Shown here in pieces: positions 1 to 5,852 of a stretch of DNA of 8,920 nt. Position numbers and translations under genes: made by a program. The stretch spans positions 1-8,920 of the forward strand of contig CACZPE010000387.1 of assembly GCA_902782875.1 (NCBI GenBank), in the 5' to 3' direction. The notes beneath the pieces were generated by a model that saw nothing but the letters and a program-made list of their open reading frames with translations, did no database searches and was not told where the DNA came from. Position 1 is the stretch's first letter; each line of letters begins with the position of its first letter. The stretch comes from an uncultured Ruminococcus sp. Lineage in GTDB: Bacteria > Bacillota_A > Clostridia > Oscillospirales > Ruminococcaceae.

Positions 1-1
1 A

Positions 2-82
2 TACTCGTTTGTTCTGATGGAAAACAGTGACGGCAAGTTCACATGGCACCGTGTAAGATATTCTGTTGTAAGTCTTATATGA
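2..82 (+). CDS. Possible C-terminal fragment of a plus-strand protein, cut by the window edge
   Basis: One frame is open from base 2 to a TGA at 80-82 and gives 26 residues with a plausible protein-like composition, including ENSDGKFTWHRVRYS. The look is that of a short C-terminal beta strand pair, such as ends some metallophosphoesterases, but I do not recognise it. If real, it would be the only plus-strand gene here and would converge on the DUF4143 ATPase gene. A consensus minus-strand promoter at 131-159 points straight into it, which argues partly against it or implies antisense transcription. The evidence is only an open frame of this length. Confidence 0.3.
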   Translation, partial: YSFVLMENSDGKFTWHRVRYSVVSLI

Positions 83-130
83 CAAATGTATCAGTTAAAT
101 CTTTTCTGAGCAACTTCATTTGTTGAGTCA

Positions 131-159
131 ATTATATATCATAAAAATGCCTTTGTCAA
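131..159 (-). promoter_or_regulatory. Perfect consensus sigma-A promoter reading toward the left window edge
   Basis: Read on the minus strand, the site has TTGACA (154-159), a 17-base spacer and TATAAT (131-136), an exact match to both hexamers at the optimal spacing. Transcription would start near base 124. No minus-strand ORF of credible length begins in the remaining 124 bases: the ATG at 119 stops after 14 codons. The product is therefore a gene starting beyond the edge, or a small RNA. Confidence 0.65.
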
Positions 160-174
160 TAGATTTTTCGCGAT

Positions 175-202
175 TTGATGCGATTCGTGAAACATGTATA
201 AT
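175..202 (+). promoter_or_regulatory. Candidate plus-strand promoter, back to back with the 131-159 promoter
   Basis: TATAAT at 197-202 is preceded, 16 bases upstream, by TTGATG at 175-180. The -10 is perfect and the -35 is four of six. It diverges from the minus-strand promoter at 131-159 and would transcribe antisense to the end of the ATPase gene. No convincing gene lies downstream, so this may be chance in AT-rich DNA. Confidence 0.3.
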
Positions 203-211
203 GCACAGGGC

Positions 212-229
212 ACAAGAGATATCTCTTGT
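212..229. repeat. Perfect 18-bp palindrome, possible operator
   Basis: ACAAGAGAT is followed directly by its reverse complement ATCTCTTGT, with no spacer. As RNA it could form only a 7-bp hairpin with an AUAU loop, and no U-run follows on either strand, so it is a poor terminator. A two-fold symmetric site of this size fits a dimeric DNA-binding protein. It lies 9 bases after the TATAAT at 197-202, where an operator would sit, and 31 bases past the ATPase stop. Confidence 0.4.
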
Positions 230-260
230 TTGGGCAGGTATACGAAAGTGGGGATATTTC

Positions 261-1556
261 TCATATACAAAACGCAGCATACAGCGGAACGATCTTCTTG
301 TTATCCTCAAAGGCAAAATTCTTTGCAGACAGCTTGATGGCGTATTCAGGCTTGTATGTTTCCATATATACACGCAGGCTTTTAGCCTTGGTGTTGTCGG
401 CACTCTTGACCTCAACAGGAATAAGCCTGCCGTCACGCTGTATAATAAAATCAACTTCTGCTCCGCGGTCGGATTCCCAGTAATATGTGCGATAACCGTT
501 CATAACGAGCTGATTGTTGGCATAATTCTCAGCCATACCACCCTTGAAGTCATTTATATCTTCTACCATATACAGTACATCATTTGCGTTCAGGTCTTTC
601 TTGGCACACAGAAGTCCCAGGTCCGAAACATATATCTTGAATGAGTCGATATCCTTGTAGTTCTCCAGAGGCTTTTTTATCTGCTCAGCCCGATACACCT
701 GAGAAACGATACCTGAAAGGCTGAGCCACTCGATAGCATTTTCAAATTCCGAAGCCCTTGCGCCTTTCTTTATCAGCTTATACTGAAAGCGTGTGTTCTT
801 CTTTGAGAGCTGTACTGTTATATTGTCGTAGCAAAGGCGGGTCTTCTTGATCTCGTTGGTCGTGTTGTACTTGCTCATATCATCAAGATATCCGAGCAGT
901 ATAGTGTCCTGTGTATGGCGCACAAGCAGATAATCCTTTGTCTGAGCGAACTGCTGTACACACTCGGGCATTCCGCCGACTATCAGATACTGACGGTATA
1001 TCTGCATTGCAGAATCATGCAGCGCTGAGGGCATAGGAGTATTGTCCTCAAAGTGTCTGCGTATCTCTCTGACCAAAGCATCTTCGCCTAAAGCAAATAG
1101 AAATTCCTCCATATCCATCGGGTACATAGTCTTTATATCGACCTTGCCAACAGGAAAAGAAAACTGCTGCCTGTTGACGGCAACTCCCAGCAGACTGCCT
1201 GCCACGATGATATGATACTGCGGAGCCTCCTCACAGAAGTATTTCAGTGAGGTAAGAGCCCGTTCGCAGAGCTGTACCTCGTCAAATATTATCAGCGTTT
1301 TCTCCGAAACGATAGTAGTTCCTGCAATATGTGAAAGTATCGGCAGCAGATATGAAGGGCTTATATTCTCGGCAAAGGTATCCGCCAGCTTAGGATCGGT
1401 CTCAAAATTGAAATATGCCACGTTGTCATAGTTGTTCCGTCCGAATTCAAGCAAGGCATAGGTCTTTCCGACCTGTCTCGCACCCTGAAGGATAAGCGGC
1501 TTTCGGTCCGGACTTTTCTTCCATTCTGCCAGATATTCAGATATCTTCCGGTACAT
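261..1556 (-). CDS. DUF4143-family AAA ATPase (ATP-binding protein)
   Basis: This 431-residue protein belongs to the abundant AAA_14 plus DUF4143 ATPase group. Walker A GARQVGKT lies at residues 25-32, Walker B with the IIFDEVQ signature at 89-95, and a sensor-like IIVAGSLLG at 116-124. The C-terminal part holds AEVDFI (366-371) and IPVEVKS (379-385), resembling the acidic and E-x-K elements of a PD-(D/E)XK nuclease fold. The family is common in Firmicutes, Bacteroidetes and archaea; its role is not established, though NTP-dependent nucleic acid functions and toxin-antitoxin-like roles have been suggested. The ATG at 1556 is chosen because GGGAGGTG lies five bases upstream and a consensus promoter lies just before that; a 44-residue longer frame would read through both. 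It is monocistronic and unrelated to the sulfur genes, and no clear intrinsic terminator follows its TGA. Confidence 0.88.
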   Translation of the reverse strand: MYRKISEYLAEWKKSPDRKPLILQGARQVGKTYALLEFGRNNYDNVAYFNFETDPKLADTFAENISPSYLLPILSHIAGTTIVSEKTLIIFDEVQLCERALTSLKYFCEEAPQYHIIVAGSLLGVAVNRQQFSFPVGKVDIKTMYPMDMEEFLFALGEDALVREIRRHFEDNTPMPSALHDSAMQIYRQYLIVGGMPECVQQFAQTKDYLLVRHTQDTILLGYLDDMSKYNTTNEIKKTRLCYDNITVQLSKKNTRFQYKLIKKGARASEFENAIEWLSLSGIVSQVYRAEQIKKPLENYKDIDSFKIYVSDLGLLCAKKDLNANDVLYMVEDINDFKGGMAENYANNQLVMNGYRTYYWESDRGAEVDFIIQRDGRLIPVEVKSADNTKAKSLRVYMETYKPEYAIKLSAKNFAFEDNKKIVPLYAAFCI

Positions 1557-1561
1557 GTCAG

Positions 1562-1568
1562 CACCTCC
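1562..1568 (-). promoter_or_regulatory. Ribosome binding site that fixes the ATPase start
   Basis: GGAGGTG on the minus strand, five bases before the ATG at 1556. It decides against the longer reading frame that starts at 1688. Confidence 0.8.
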
Positions 1569-1584
1569 CGTGATTTTTGGTATT

Positions 1585-1613
1585 ATTATATCATATATTC
1601 GCGCAAATTTCAA
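1585..1613 (-). promoter_or_regulatory. Sigma-A promoter of the DUF4143 ATPase gene
   Basis: The minus strand has TTGAAA (1608-1613), a 17-base spacer and TATAAT (1585-1590). Transcription would begin near base 1578, giving a leader of only about 20 bases that contains the ribosome binding site. Confidence 0.8.
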
Positions 1614-1628
1614 TAGGAATTTTGAATT

Positions 1629-1648
1629 TTTACACGTATATTTACACG
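1629..1648. repeat. Tandem 8-bp direct repeat upstream of the ATPase promoter
   Basis: TTTACACG occurs at 1629-1636 and again at 1641-1648, separated by TATA, a 12-bp period near one helical turn. It lies 15 bases upstream of the -35 hexamer of the ATPase promoter, a place where an activator or repressor could bind in tandem. Confidence 0.4.
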
Positions 1649-1765
1649 AATAATCTGAAGCACTGGCAAAAAACTTTGAGGTGCGCATGAAATATCATTT
1701 TTCCTGAAGGCTCCGACATACATGACATATGCAGAATATCACTCCGGTATATTAAGCAATAAGTT

Positions 1766-1797
1766 TACCGCCGCGGCAACGATCTGCCGCGGCGGTA
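1766..1797 (-). terminator. Strong GC-rich hairpin after cysK, probable terminator
   Basis: A perfect 13-bp stem (1766-1778 with 1785-1797) carries a 6-base loop. It lies 24 bases beyond the cysK stop. On the minus strand the bases after the stem, AACTTATTGCTT, form only a broken U-rich stretch, so termination may be incomplete or the hairpin may act mainly as a 3' stability element. Confidence 0.7.
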
Positions 1798-1821
1798 GTT
1801 TCTCTATGTGTATACGGTTTA

Positions 1822-2754
1822 TCAGTCAGTGAAAAGCGTGGTGGAGTAGTATCTGTCACCGCTGTCGGGAAGTATTACGACTATGGTCTTGCCCGCGTTT
1901 TCGGGACGCTTTGCTATCTCAAGTGCAGCAAAATAAGCTGCTCCTGAGGAAGCCCCGACAAGGATACCCTCTTCTCTTGCGATGAGCTTTGCTGTCTTGT
2001 ATGCATCGTCATCGGCAACATCGAACACCTCGTCGTATATATCTGTATTCAGCGTTTTCGGAACAAAGCCCGCGCCTATGCCCTGTATCTTGTGCGGCCC
2101 GGATGTCCCCTTTGACAGCACCGGGGAGCCTGACGGCTCAACGGCAATTACCTTTACGGCTGGATTCTGGGATTTAAGGTATTCACCCGTACCCGAAACA
2201 GTTCCGCCCGTGCCTACGCCTGCAACGAATATATCGACCTTTCCGTCGGTATCCTTCCATATTTCGGGGCCTGTGGTATTTTTATGCATCTCGGGGTTGG
2301 CAGGGTTATCAAACTGACCGGGCAGGAAGCTGTTCTCTGTCTCCCTCGCCAACTCCTCAGCCTTGTCGATAGCACCCTTCATGCCCATATATCCCTTTGT
2401 CAGCACGATCTCTGCGCCGTATGCCTTAAGGATATTGCGTCTTTCAACGCTCATAGTCTCGGGCATGGTGAGTATTATCCTGTATCCCTTTGCAGCCGCG
2501 ATGGATGCAAGGCCTATGCCTGTATTGCCCGAAGTCGGCTCGATTATGACAGAGCCCTCTCTGAGTATCCCTCTTTTTTCGGCATCCTCTATCATCGCAA
2601 GGGCTATTCTGTCCTTGACACTTCCGGCGGGATTGAGATATTCAAGCTTTGCAAGTACGGTCGCAGCCGCACCTGCTGATTTTTCGATATTTTTAAACTC
2701 CACGAGAGGAGTATTTCCAATCAGATCTGTGACACCATGATATATCCTTGACAT
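1822..2754 (-). CDS. cysK: Cysteine synthase A (O-acetylserine sulfhydrylase)
   Basis: This PLP enzyme makes L-cysteine and acetate from O-acetyl-L-serine and sulfide in the cytoplasm. The 310 residues match the usual family length. Visible motifs are the PLP-binding lysine in NPAGSVKDR (Lys47), the substrate loop PTSGNTG (73-79), the phosphate-binding glycine loop GTGGT (181-185) and the C-terminal PDSGDRY (296-302). The ATG at 2754 has AGGAGG five bases upstream. The gene has its own promoter and is separated from the upstream trxB by a strong terminator, so it is a neighbour of the sulfur operon and not a member. A related synthase, CysM of Mycobacterium, uses a protein thiocarboxylate donor; this one has the C-terminal end and length of ordinary CysK, so free sulfide is the likelier substrate, but the adjacent sulfur-carrier genes keep the other possibility open. 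Confidence 0.95.
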   Translation of the reverse strand: MSRIYHGVTDLIGNTPLVEFKNIEKSAGAAATVLAKLEYLNPAGSVKDRIALAMIEDAEKRGILREGSVIIEPTSGNTGIGLASIAAAKGYRIILTMPETMSVERRNILKAYGAEIVLTKGYMGMKGAIDKAEELARETENSFLPGQFDNPANPEMHKNTTGPEIWKDTDGKVDIFVAGVGTGGTVSGTGEYLKSQNPAVKVIAVEPSGSPVLSKGTSGPHKIQGIGAGFVPKTLNTDIYDEVFDVADDDAYKTAKLIAREEGILVGASSGAAYFAALEIAKRPENAGKTIVVILPDSGDRYYSTTLFTD

Positions 2755-2788
2755 AACAGCCTCCTGCTTATAAAAATCACATAGCTAT

Positions 2789-2817
2789 ATTATACACTTA
2801 TAATGCGCCAAAAGCAA
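2789..2817 (-). promoter_or_regulatory. Sigma-A promoter of cysK
   Basis: On the minus strand TTGCTT (2812-2817) is followed after 17 bases by TATAAT (2789-2794). The start would fall near base 2782, leaving a leader of about 27 bases that ends in AGGAGG. The leader is too short for a T-box or S-box riboswitch. Confidence 0.8.
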
Positions 2818-2820
2818 TAC

Positions 2821-2847
2821 CTTGAAACACCTTTGCGGTGCTTCGAG
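2821..2847. repeat. Imperfect inverted repeat just upstream of the cysK -35
   Basis: CTTGAAACACC and GGTGCTTCGAG form an 11-bp stem with one mismatch and one G-T pair around a 5-base loop. It begins four bases upstream of the cysK -35 hexamer. This could be a binding site for a cysteine regulator or a back-up hairpin behind the trxB terminator; there is no U-run after it on the minus strand. Confidence 0.4.
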
Positions 2848-2876
2848 CTATAGTTTTATCTTATACCCATTCCGTT

Positions 2877-2908
2877 AAAAAAGCACAGACCTGTAAGCTC
2901 TGTGCTTT
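2877..2908 (-). terminator. Intrinsic terminator ending the trxB operon
   Basis: On the minus strand AAAGCACAGA pairs with TCTGTGCTTT (10 bp, 9-base loop) and the stem runs into six consecutive T residues at 2882-2877. It starts five bases after the trxB stop and is a textbook Rho-independent terminator separating the sulfur operon from cysK. Confidence 0.92.
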
Positions 2909-2912
2909 AATA

Positions 2913-3821
2913 TCAAAACAAATCATTCAGATAGTTCTGTGCAGATATAAGCGCATTTGCGCCGTCTGCGGCAGCCGTGACTATCTGACGCACTTCCTTT
3001 GTGCGCACATCTCCTGCGGCAAAGAGTCCTTCCGCCGATGTGATGCCGCTTTCTGATGCGATAACATAGCCTCTTTCGTCAAGATCGGCTATACCGCGTA
3101 GCATATCTGTATCAGGCAGTGAACCTATCGCGACGAACACACCGTCCGCTGATATAGCCCGTTCTGTGCCGCCGCACTGCACATTCAGCCCTGTTACAGC
3201 ATCTCCGGCTGTTATCTCAGTCGGTACGGCATTCATGATAAACTCGATATTCCGGCATTCTTCTGCCTTTTTCACAAGAGAATTATTTGCACGGAAGCTG
3301 TCACGGCGGTGTATAACATACACCTTTTCAGCCATTTTTGACAGATACAGTGCATCCGAGAGTGCAGTATCACCGCCGCCTATTACAGCAACGGTCCTTT
3401 CCTCGAAGAATGCGCCGTCACACAGGGCGCAGTATGACACGCCTCTGCCGGAAAATTCACTTTCACCGGGAATACCGAGCTTTTTAGGCGATGCTCCCGC
3501 AGCATATATAACTGCTTTTGCTTCAAGCTTGCCGTCCGACAGGGATATTTCCCAGCTTTTTTCCGCCTTTGCAAGTGCTGTGACCTCATTTTCGATAAAT
3601 ACTGTGCCAAGCGCCTCAGCATGCTCGCGGAATTTCTCGCCGAGCGTATAACCATCAATGCCCGGATATCCGGGATAGTTGTCTATCTGCTCGGTAAAGG
3701 CTATCTGACCTGTGCCCATGTATTCCTTTTCTATCACTGCAAAGCTTAGTCCCGCCCTGCACGCATATATCGCAGCTGTAAGCCCCGCAGGGCCGCTGCC
3801 TATGATGATGATATCATACAT
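2913..3821 (-). CDS. trxB: Thioredoxin-disulfide reductase
   Basis: This flavoenzyme passes electrons from NADPH through FAD and a redox dithiol to thioredoxin. The 302 residues show the FAD dinucleotide fold GSGPAG (8-13), the redox pair CALC (131-134), the NADPH fold GGGDTA (148-153), HRRD (171-174) whose arginines favour NADPH, and the second FAD motif FAAGDVR (267-273). Length and domain order are those of low-molecular-weight TrxB; CALC differs slightly from the usual CATC. The ATG lies one base past the stop of the JAMM protease gene, and AGGA is eight bases upstream, so it is translationally coupled. As the last gene of the operon, beside a dedicated thioredoxin, it is probably the reductase that supplies thiols for persulfide reduction in this sulfur pathway. 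It may equally serve as the general cellular enzyme. Confidence 0.92.
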   Translation of the reverse strand: MYDIIIIGSGPAGLTAAIYACRAGLSFAVIEKEYMGTGQIAFTEQIDNYPGYPGIDGYTLGEKFREHAEALGTVFIENEVTALAKAEKSWEISLSDGKLEAKAVIYAAGASPKKLGIPGESEFSGRGVSYCALCDGAFFEERTVAVIGGGDTALSDALYLSKMAEKVYVIHRRDSFRANNSLVKKAEECRNIEFIMNAVPTEITAGDAVTGLNVQCGGTERAISADGVFVAIGSLPDTDMLRGIADLDERGYVIASESGITSAEGLFAAGDVRTKEVRQIVTAAADGANALISAQNYLNDLF

Positions 3822-3822
3822 A

Positions 3823-4239
3823 TCACTGATCCTGTACGATCACGAGTTCTTCCTTCTCAGCCTTGTCGCCCTCGATGTGAAACGAGTTCAGAACAGGCTC
3901 GTCATCCATCAGGGAAAGGATCATATAGCTTGCACTGCTGTCATAGGCAAGCCTTTTGTCCTCCTCGGACGGACGGGAGGGAGAAACAGGATGTGAATGC
4001 CAGTTGCCCAGGGGAACAAGCCCCTCCGCTCTCATATCCTTTACAGCCAAAAGCTGTTCCTTGGGATCAAGAGTGAAATGCTCCTCTGCGTGATCGGTAT
4101 TTGTGAGTATATATACTTTTTTAATGATCTTGTCACTGCCTGAGAGTTCACCCGCGATAAGCCCGCAGGCCTCAACGGGGGCTTCTTTCTCTGCGTGGGC
4201 AACTATCCTGTCGTAATCGCTCTTGTTTAATCTGATCAT
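3823..4239 (-). CDS. JAMM/Mov34 metalloprotease of the Mec/HcyD type (M67)
   Basis: This 138-residue zinc isopeptidase has the full JAMM signature: Glu23 in VEACGL, then HSHPVSPSRPSEED at 81-94 with His81, His83, Ser91 and Asp94. Short stand-alone JAMM proteins of this type work with ubiquitin-like sulfur carriers: Mec of Mycobacterium frees cysteine from CysO-cysteine, and HcyD of Wolinella trims its carrier and frees homocysteine. The gene overlaps the E1-like gene by four bases (ATGA) and ends one base before trxB. The upstream carrier protein ends GGGQ, so removal of the last residue is an expected first task; cleavage of a carrier-homocysteine adduct formed by MetY is the second. Assignment to the HcyD branch instead of Mec rests on the presence of metY in the operon and is an inference. 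Confidence 0.88.
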   Translation of the reverse strand: MIRLNKSDYDRIVAHAEKEAPVEACGLIAGELSGSDKIIKKVYILTNTDHAEEHFTLDPKEQLLAVKDMRAEGLVPLGNWHSHPVSPSRPSEEDKRLAYDSSASYMILSLMDDEPVLNSFHIEGDKAEKEELVIVQDQ

Positions 4240-5048
4240 AGACCTACACCATCACATTCCGCCTGCTCATAGTCAATGAGCTCAGTTATCGTGGGATTAT
4301 CGCCGCATACTGCACAGCTGTGTGTGTCAGAGGGGAGCTTTATCTTTCTGAACTGCATCTTAAGCGCATCATATGTGAGAAGATATCCTGTCAGCAGTTC
4401 ACCTACGCCGAGTATGTACTTTACAGCCTCCATAGCCTGCAGACTTCCTATCACACCGCCCATGGCTCCGATAACACCTGCCTGCTTGCAGGTGGGTACA
4501 GCATCCTTTGGAGGTGGCTCCTTGAATACACAGCGGTAGCAGGGTCCCTGCCCGGGGACATAAGTCATCAGCTGTCCCTGGAAGCGTATGATACCCGCAT
4601 GAGAAAAGGGCTTCTTAGCCATGACGCACGCATCGTTTATCAAAAATTTTGCAGGGAAGTTATCCGTAGCATCAAGGACAAAGTCATAATCCTTTATTAT
4701 GTCAAGGATATTCTCGCTTGTAATGAACTCGTGATAGGTAACTACCTTCACATCGGGATTCATAGCCTCCATAGTCTCTCTTGCGGATTCTACCTTCGGC
4801 TTGCCTACATCCTTTGTCTGATGTATTATCTGCCTCTGGAGGTTTGAAAGATCGACTTCGTCCGCATCGGCGATACCTATGGTGCCTACACCTGCTGCAG
4901 CAAGATACATCGCCGCAGGAGCGCCGAGACCGCCCGCACCTATTATCATCACCTTTGCGTTAAGGAGCTTCTTCTGCCCCTTTGCGCCGACCTCCTTGAG
5001 GATTATATGGCGGGAATAGCGTTCTATCTGTTCATTGGTAAATGCCAT
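4236..5048 (-). CDS. ThiF/MoeB/HesA-family adenylyltransferase (HcyF-like E1)
   Basis: This enzyme adenylates the C-terminal glycine of a ThiS/MoaD-like carrier and helps turn it into a thiocarboxylate. The 270 residues hold the nucleotide-binding GAGGLG (37-42), the acidic DAD at 61-63, the NLQRQ arginine (Arg72), DATDN (126-130), two zinc-binding CxxC pairs (170/173 and 245/248) and the conserved VPTC cysteine (Cys187). There is no C-terminal rhodanese domain as in MoeZ, so sulfur must come from elsewhere, for instance the TusA-like protein or the cysteine desulfurase of this operon. It overlaps the carrier stop codon by one base (TAATG) and the JAMM gene start by four. Such coupling, and the absence of other molybdopterin or thiamine genes, favours a dedicated partner of the adjacent carrier over a role as MoeB or ThiF. 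Confidence 0.9.
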   Translation of the reverse strand: MAFTNEQIERYSRHIILKEVGAKGQKKLLNAKVMIIGAGGLGAPAAMYLAAAGVGTIGIADADEVDLSNLQRQIIHQTKDVGKPKVESARETMEAMNPDVKVVTYHEFITSENILDIIKDYDFVLDATDNFPAKFLINDACVMAKKPFSHAGIIRFQGQLMTYVPGQGPCYRCVFKEPPPKDAVPTCKQAGVIGAMGGVIGSLQAMEAVKYILGVGELLTGYLLTYDALKMQFRKIKLPSDTHSCAVCGDNPTITELIDYEQAECDGVGL

Positions 5049-5254
5049 TACTGACCGCCTCCCATGAAGTACAGAAATTCTACTGTATCTCCGTCTTTTA
5101 CAACGGTTTCTGCATACTTGTCGTTGTCAACAAAGTCATCATTGATAGTAACGGTGACATACTGGGGATTTTCTGCCTTTTCATCGATCAGAAGCTGTGC
5201 AACGGTTATGCCGTCGGCTACTTCCTTCTTGGTTCCTGCAACTGTTATAGTCAT
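5048..5254 (-). CDS. ThiS/MoaD-like sulfur carrier protein with GGGQ tail (HcyS-like)
   Basis: This 68-residue protein has the small beta-grasp fold of ThiS: a beta hairpin start (MTITVAGTKK), TVAQLL (17-22), the GDTVEFLYF strand (55-63) and a glycine tail. Active carriers end in Gly-Gly, which is adenylated and thiocarboxylated; here the tail is Gly65-Gly66-Gly67-Gln68, so one glutamine must be removed to expose the diglycine. A JAMM protease two genes downstream is the obvious processing enzyme, and in the Wolinella HcyS system the carrier likewise has an extra residue cut by HcyD. AAGGAGAG precedes the ATG and overlaps the thioredoxin stop. The GGA GGC glycine codons of its tail also serve as the ribosome binding site for the next gene. 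A thiamine role (ThiS) is possible by fold but is not supported by any neighbour. Confidence 0.88.
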   Translation of the reverse strand: MTITVAGTKKEVADGITVAQLLIDEKAENPQYVTVTINDDFVDNDKYAETVVKDGDTVEFLYFMGGGQ

Positions 5255-5266
5255 AGCTATCTCTCC

Positions 5267-5584
5267 TTAAATATTCTGATCTATCAGAGCGATGATCTCG
5301 TCTTTTTTCACAGCGCCTCTTATCCTTGATACCTCTTTGCCGTCCCTGAAAAGTATCAGCGTGGGAGCCGCCATGATCTCATATTTTGCTACGAGCTCCT
5401 TTTCGAAGTTCGTGTTTATCTTCACGAGTTTTATCTTATCCGCATATTCGCTTTCAAGCTGGCTGAGTATGGGCGACATCCTCTTGCACGGTATGCAGCT
5501 GTCAGAATAGAAATCCGCAAGCACGGGCAGAGGGGATGCAAGCACTTCGCTGTCAAATTCGGCAGCACCTATCCTTGCGGGCAT
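5267..5584 (-). CDS. Thioredoxin-family protein with CIPC active site
   Basis: This 105-residue single-domain thioredoxin has its redox pair at Cys30 and Cys33 in the sequence SDSCIPCKRM, in place of the usual WCGPC. The cis-proline loop AAPTLILF is intact (Pro74), and the DFYSDSC strand leads into the active site as in the family. Loss of the tryptophan and of Gly in CGPC should alter redox potential and partner choice, so it is more likely a dedicated reductant or persulfide-handling protein than the housekeeping thioredoxin. The ATG at 5584 is chosen because GGTGA lies five bases upstream; a GTG at 5593 would add three residues and overlap the TusA-like gene. It lies between the TusA-like and carrier genes in the operon, with trxB at the operon's end as its likely electron source. 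Confidence 0.87.
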   Translation of the reverse strand: MPARIGAAEFDSEVLASPLPVLADFYSDSCIPCKRMSPILSQLESEYADKIKLVKINTNFEKELVAKYEIMAAPTLILFRDGKEVSRIRGAVKKDEIIALIDQNI

Positions 5585-5585
5585 A

Positions 5586-5831
5586 TCAGTCACCGACCTT
5601 CTGTACTATCAGCTCGAATGTGCCGTCGCCGTTGTCTGTGAGTTCGAGCACCTTGTGTCCCTCTTCCTTCAGGCTTCTCGGAACATTGTTCACGGGCTCG
5701 CCGTCATTGAGATGTATCGAGAGGATATCACCGTCATCGAGCTCCTCAAGGGCTATCTTTGCCTTTACAAATGTTATGGGGCAGTTCACATCCGTGATAT
5801 CAAGCGTATCTGTGATATTGTACTCTGCCAT
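5586..5831 (-). CDS. TusA-family sulfur transfer protein
   Basis: This 81-residue protein has the TusA fold: an N-terminal beta strand and a helix capped by the sulfur-accepting cysteine (LDITDVNCPITFVKAKIALEEL spans residues 10-31, Cys17). TusA takes persulfide sulfur from a cysteine desulfurase and hands it on. The usual CPxP motif here reads CPIT, keeping the cysteine and first proline but losing the second, a variant I associate with TusA-like proteins next to MoeB/ThiS-type genes. The ATG at 5831 has AAAGGA nine bases upstream; the ATG at 5840 abuts that site and is unlikely. It sits 21 bases after metY and one base before the thioredoxin start. It is a natural link between the desulfurase at the front of the cluster and the E1/carrier pair behind it, but this transfer is inferred. 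Confidence 0.85.
   Translation of the reverse strand: MAEYNITDTLDITDVNCPITFVKAKIALEELDDGDILSIHLNDGEPVNNVPRSLKEEGHKVLELTDNGDGTFELIVQKVGD
5590..5594 (-). promoter_or_regulatory. Ribosome binding site that favours the 5584 thioredoxin start
   Basis: GGTGA on the minus strand lies five bases before ATG 5584. The alternative GTG start at 5593 lies within this site and has only AAGG three bases before it. Confidence 0.55.
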
Positions 5832-5840
5832 TTCTATCAT

Positions 5841-5846
5841 TCCTTT
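5841..5846 (-). promoter_or_regulatory. Ribosome binding site that favours the 5831 start of the TusA-like gene
   Basis: AAAGGA on the minus strand ends directly before the ATG at 5840 and nine bases before the ATG at 5831. The second spacing is workable; the first leaves none. Confidence 0.55.
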
Positions 5847-5852
5847 CTTTTA

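Noticed and set aside
120..644. Plus-strand open frame of 174 codons opposite the end of the ATPase gene
   Set aside because: It begins at TTG without a ribosome site, shows no recognisable domain, and lies antisense to conserved DUF4143 coding sequence including the E-x-K motif; it is a shadow frame.
1557..1688. Extension of the ATPase by 44 residues to the start at 1688
   Set aside because: The added residues have no family support, and the promoter and ribosome site at 1562-1613 lie within them, so the protein starts at 1556.
2755..2912. T-box or SAM riboswitch before cysK
   Set aside because: The leader from the predicted start near 2782 is about 27 bases, too short, and the structures upstream are before the promoter.
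4236..5254. Thiamine (ThiS/ThiF) or molybdopterin (MoaD/MoeB) pair
   Set aside because: No thiG, thiH, moaA, moaE or similar gene is nearby, while metY, a JAMM protease and the GGGQ tail all point to amino-acid sulfur transfer.
1822..5254. Mycobacterial CysM-CysO-Mec cysteine pathway
   Set aside because: Carrier and JAMM protease would suit it, but the synthase here is an ordinary CysK on a separate transcript, and metY is the sulfhydrylase inside the operon. It remains the main alternative to the homocysteine assignment.
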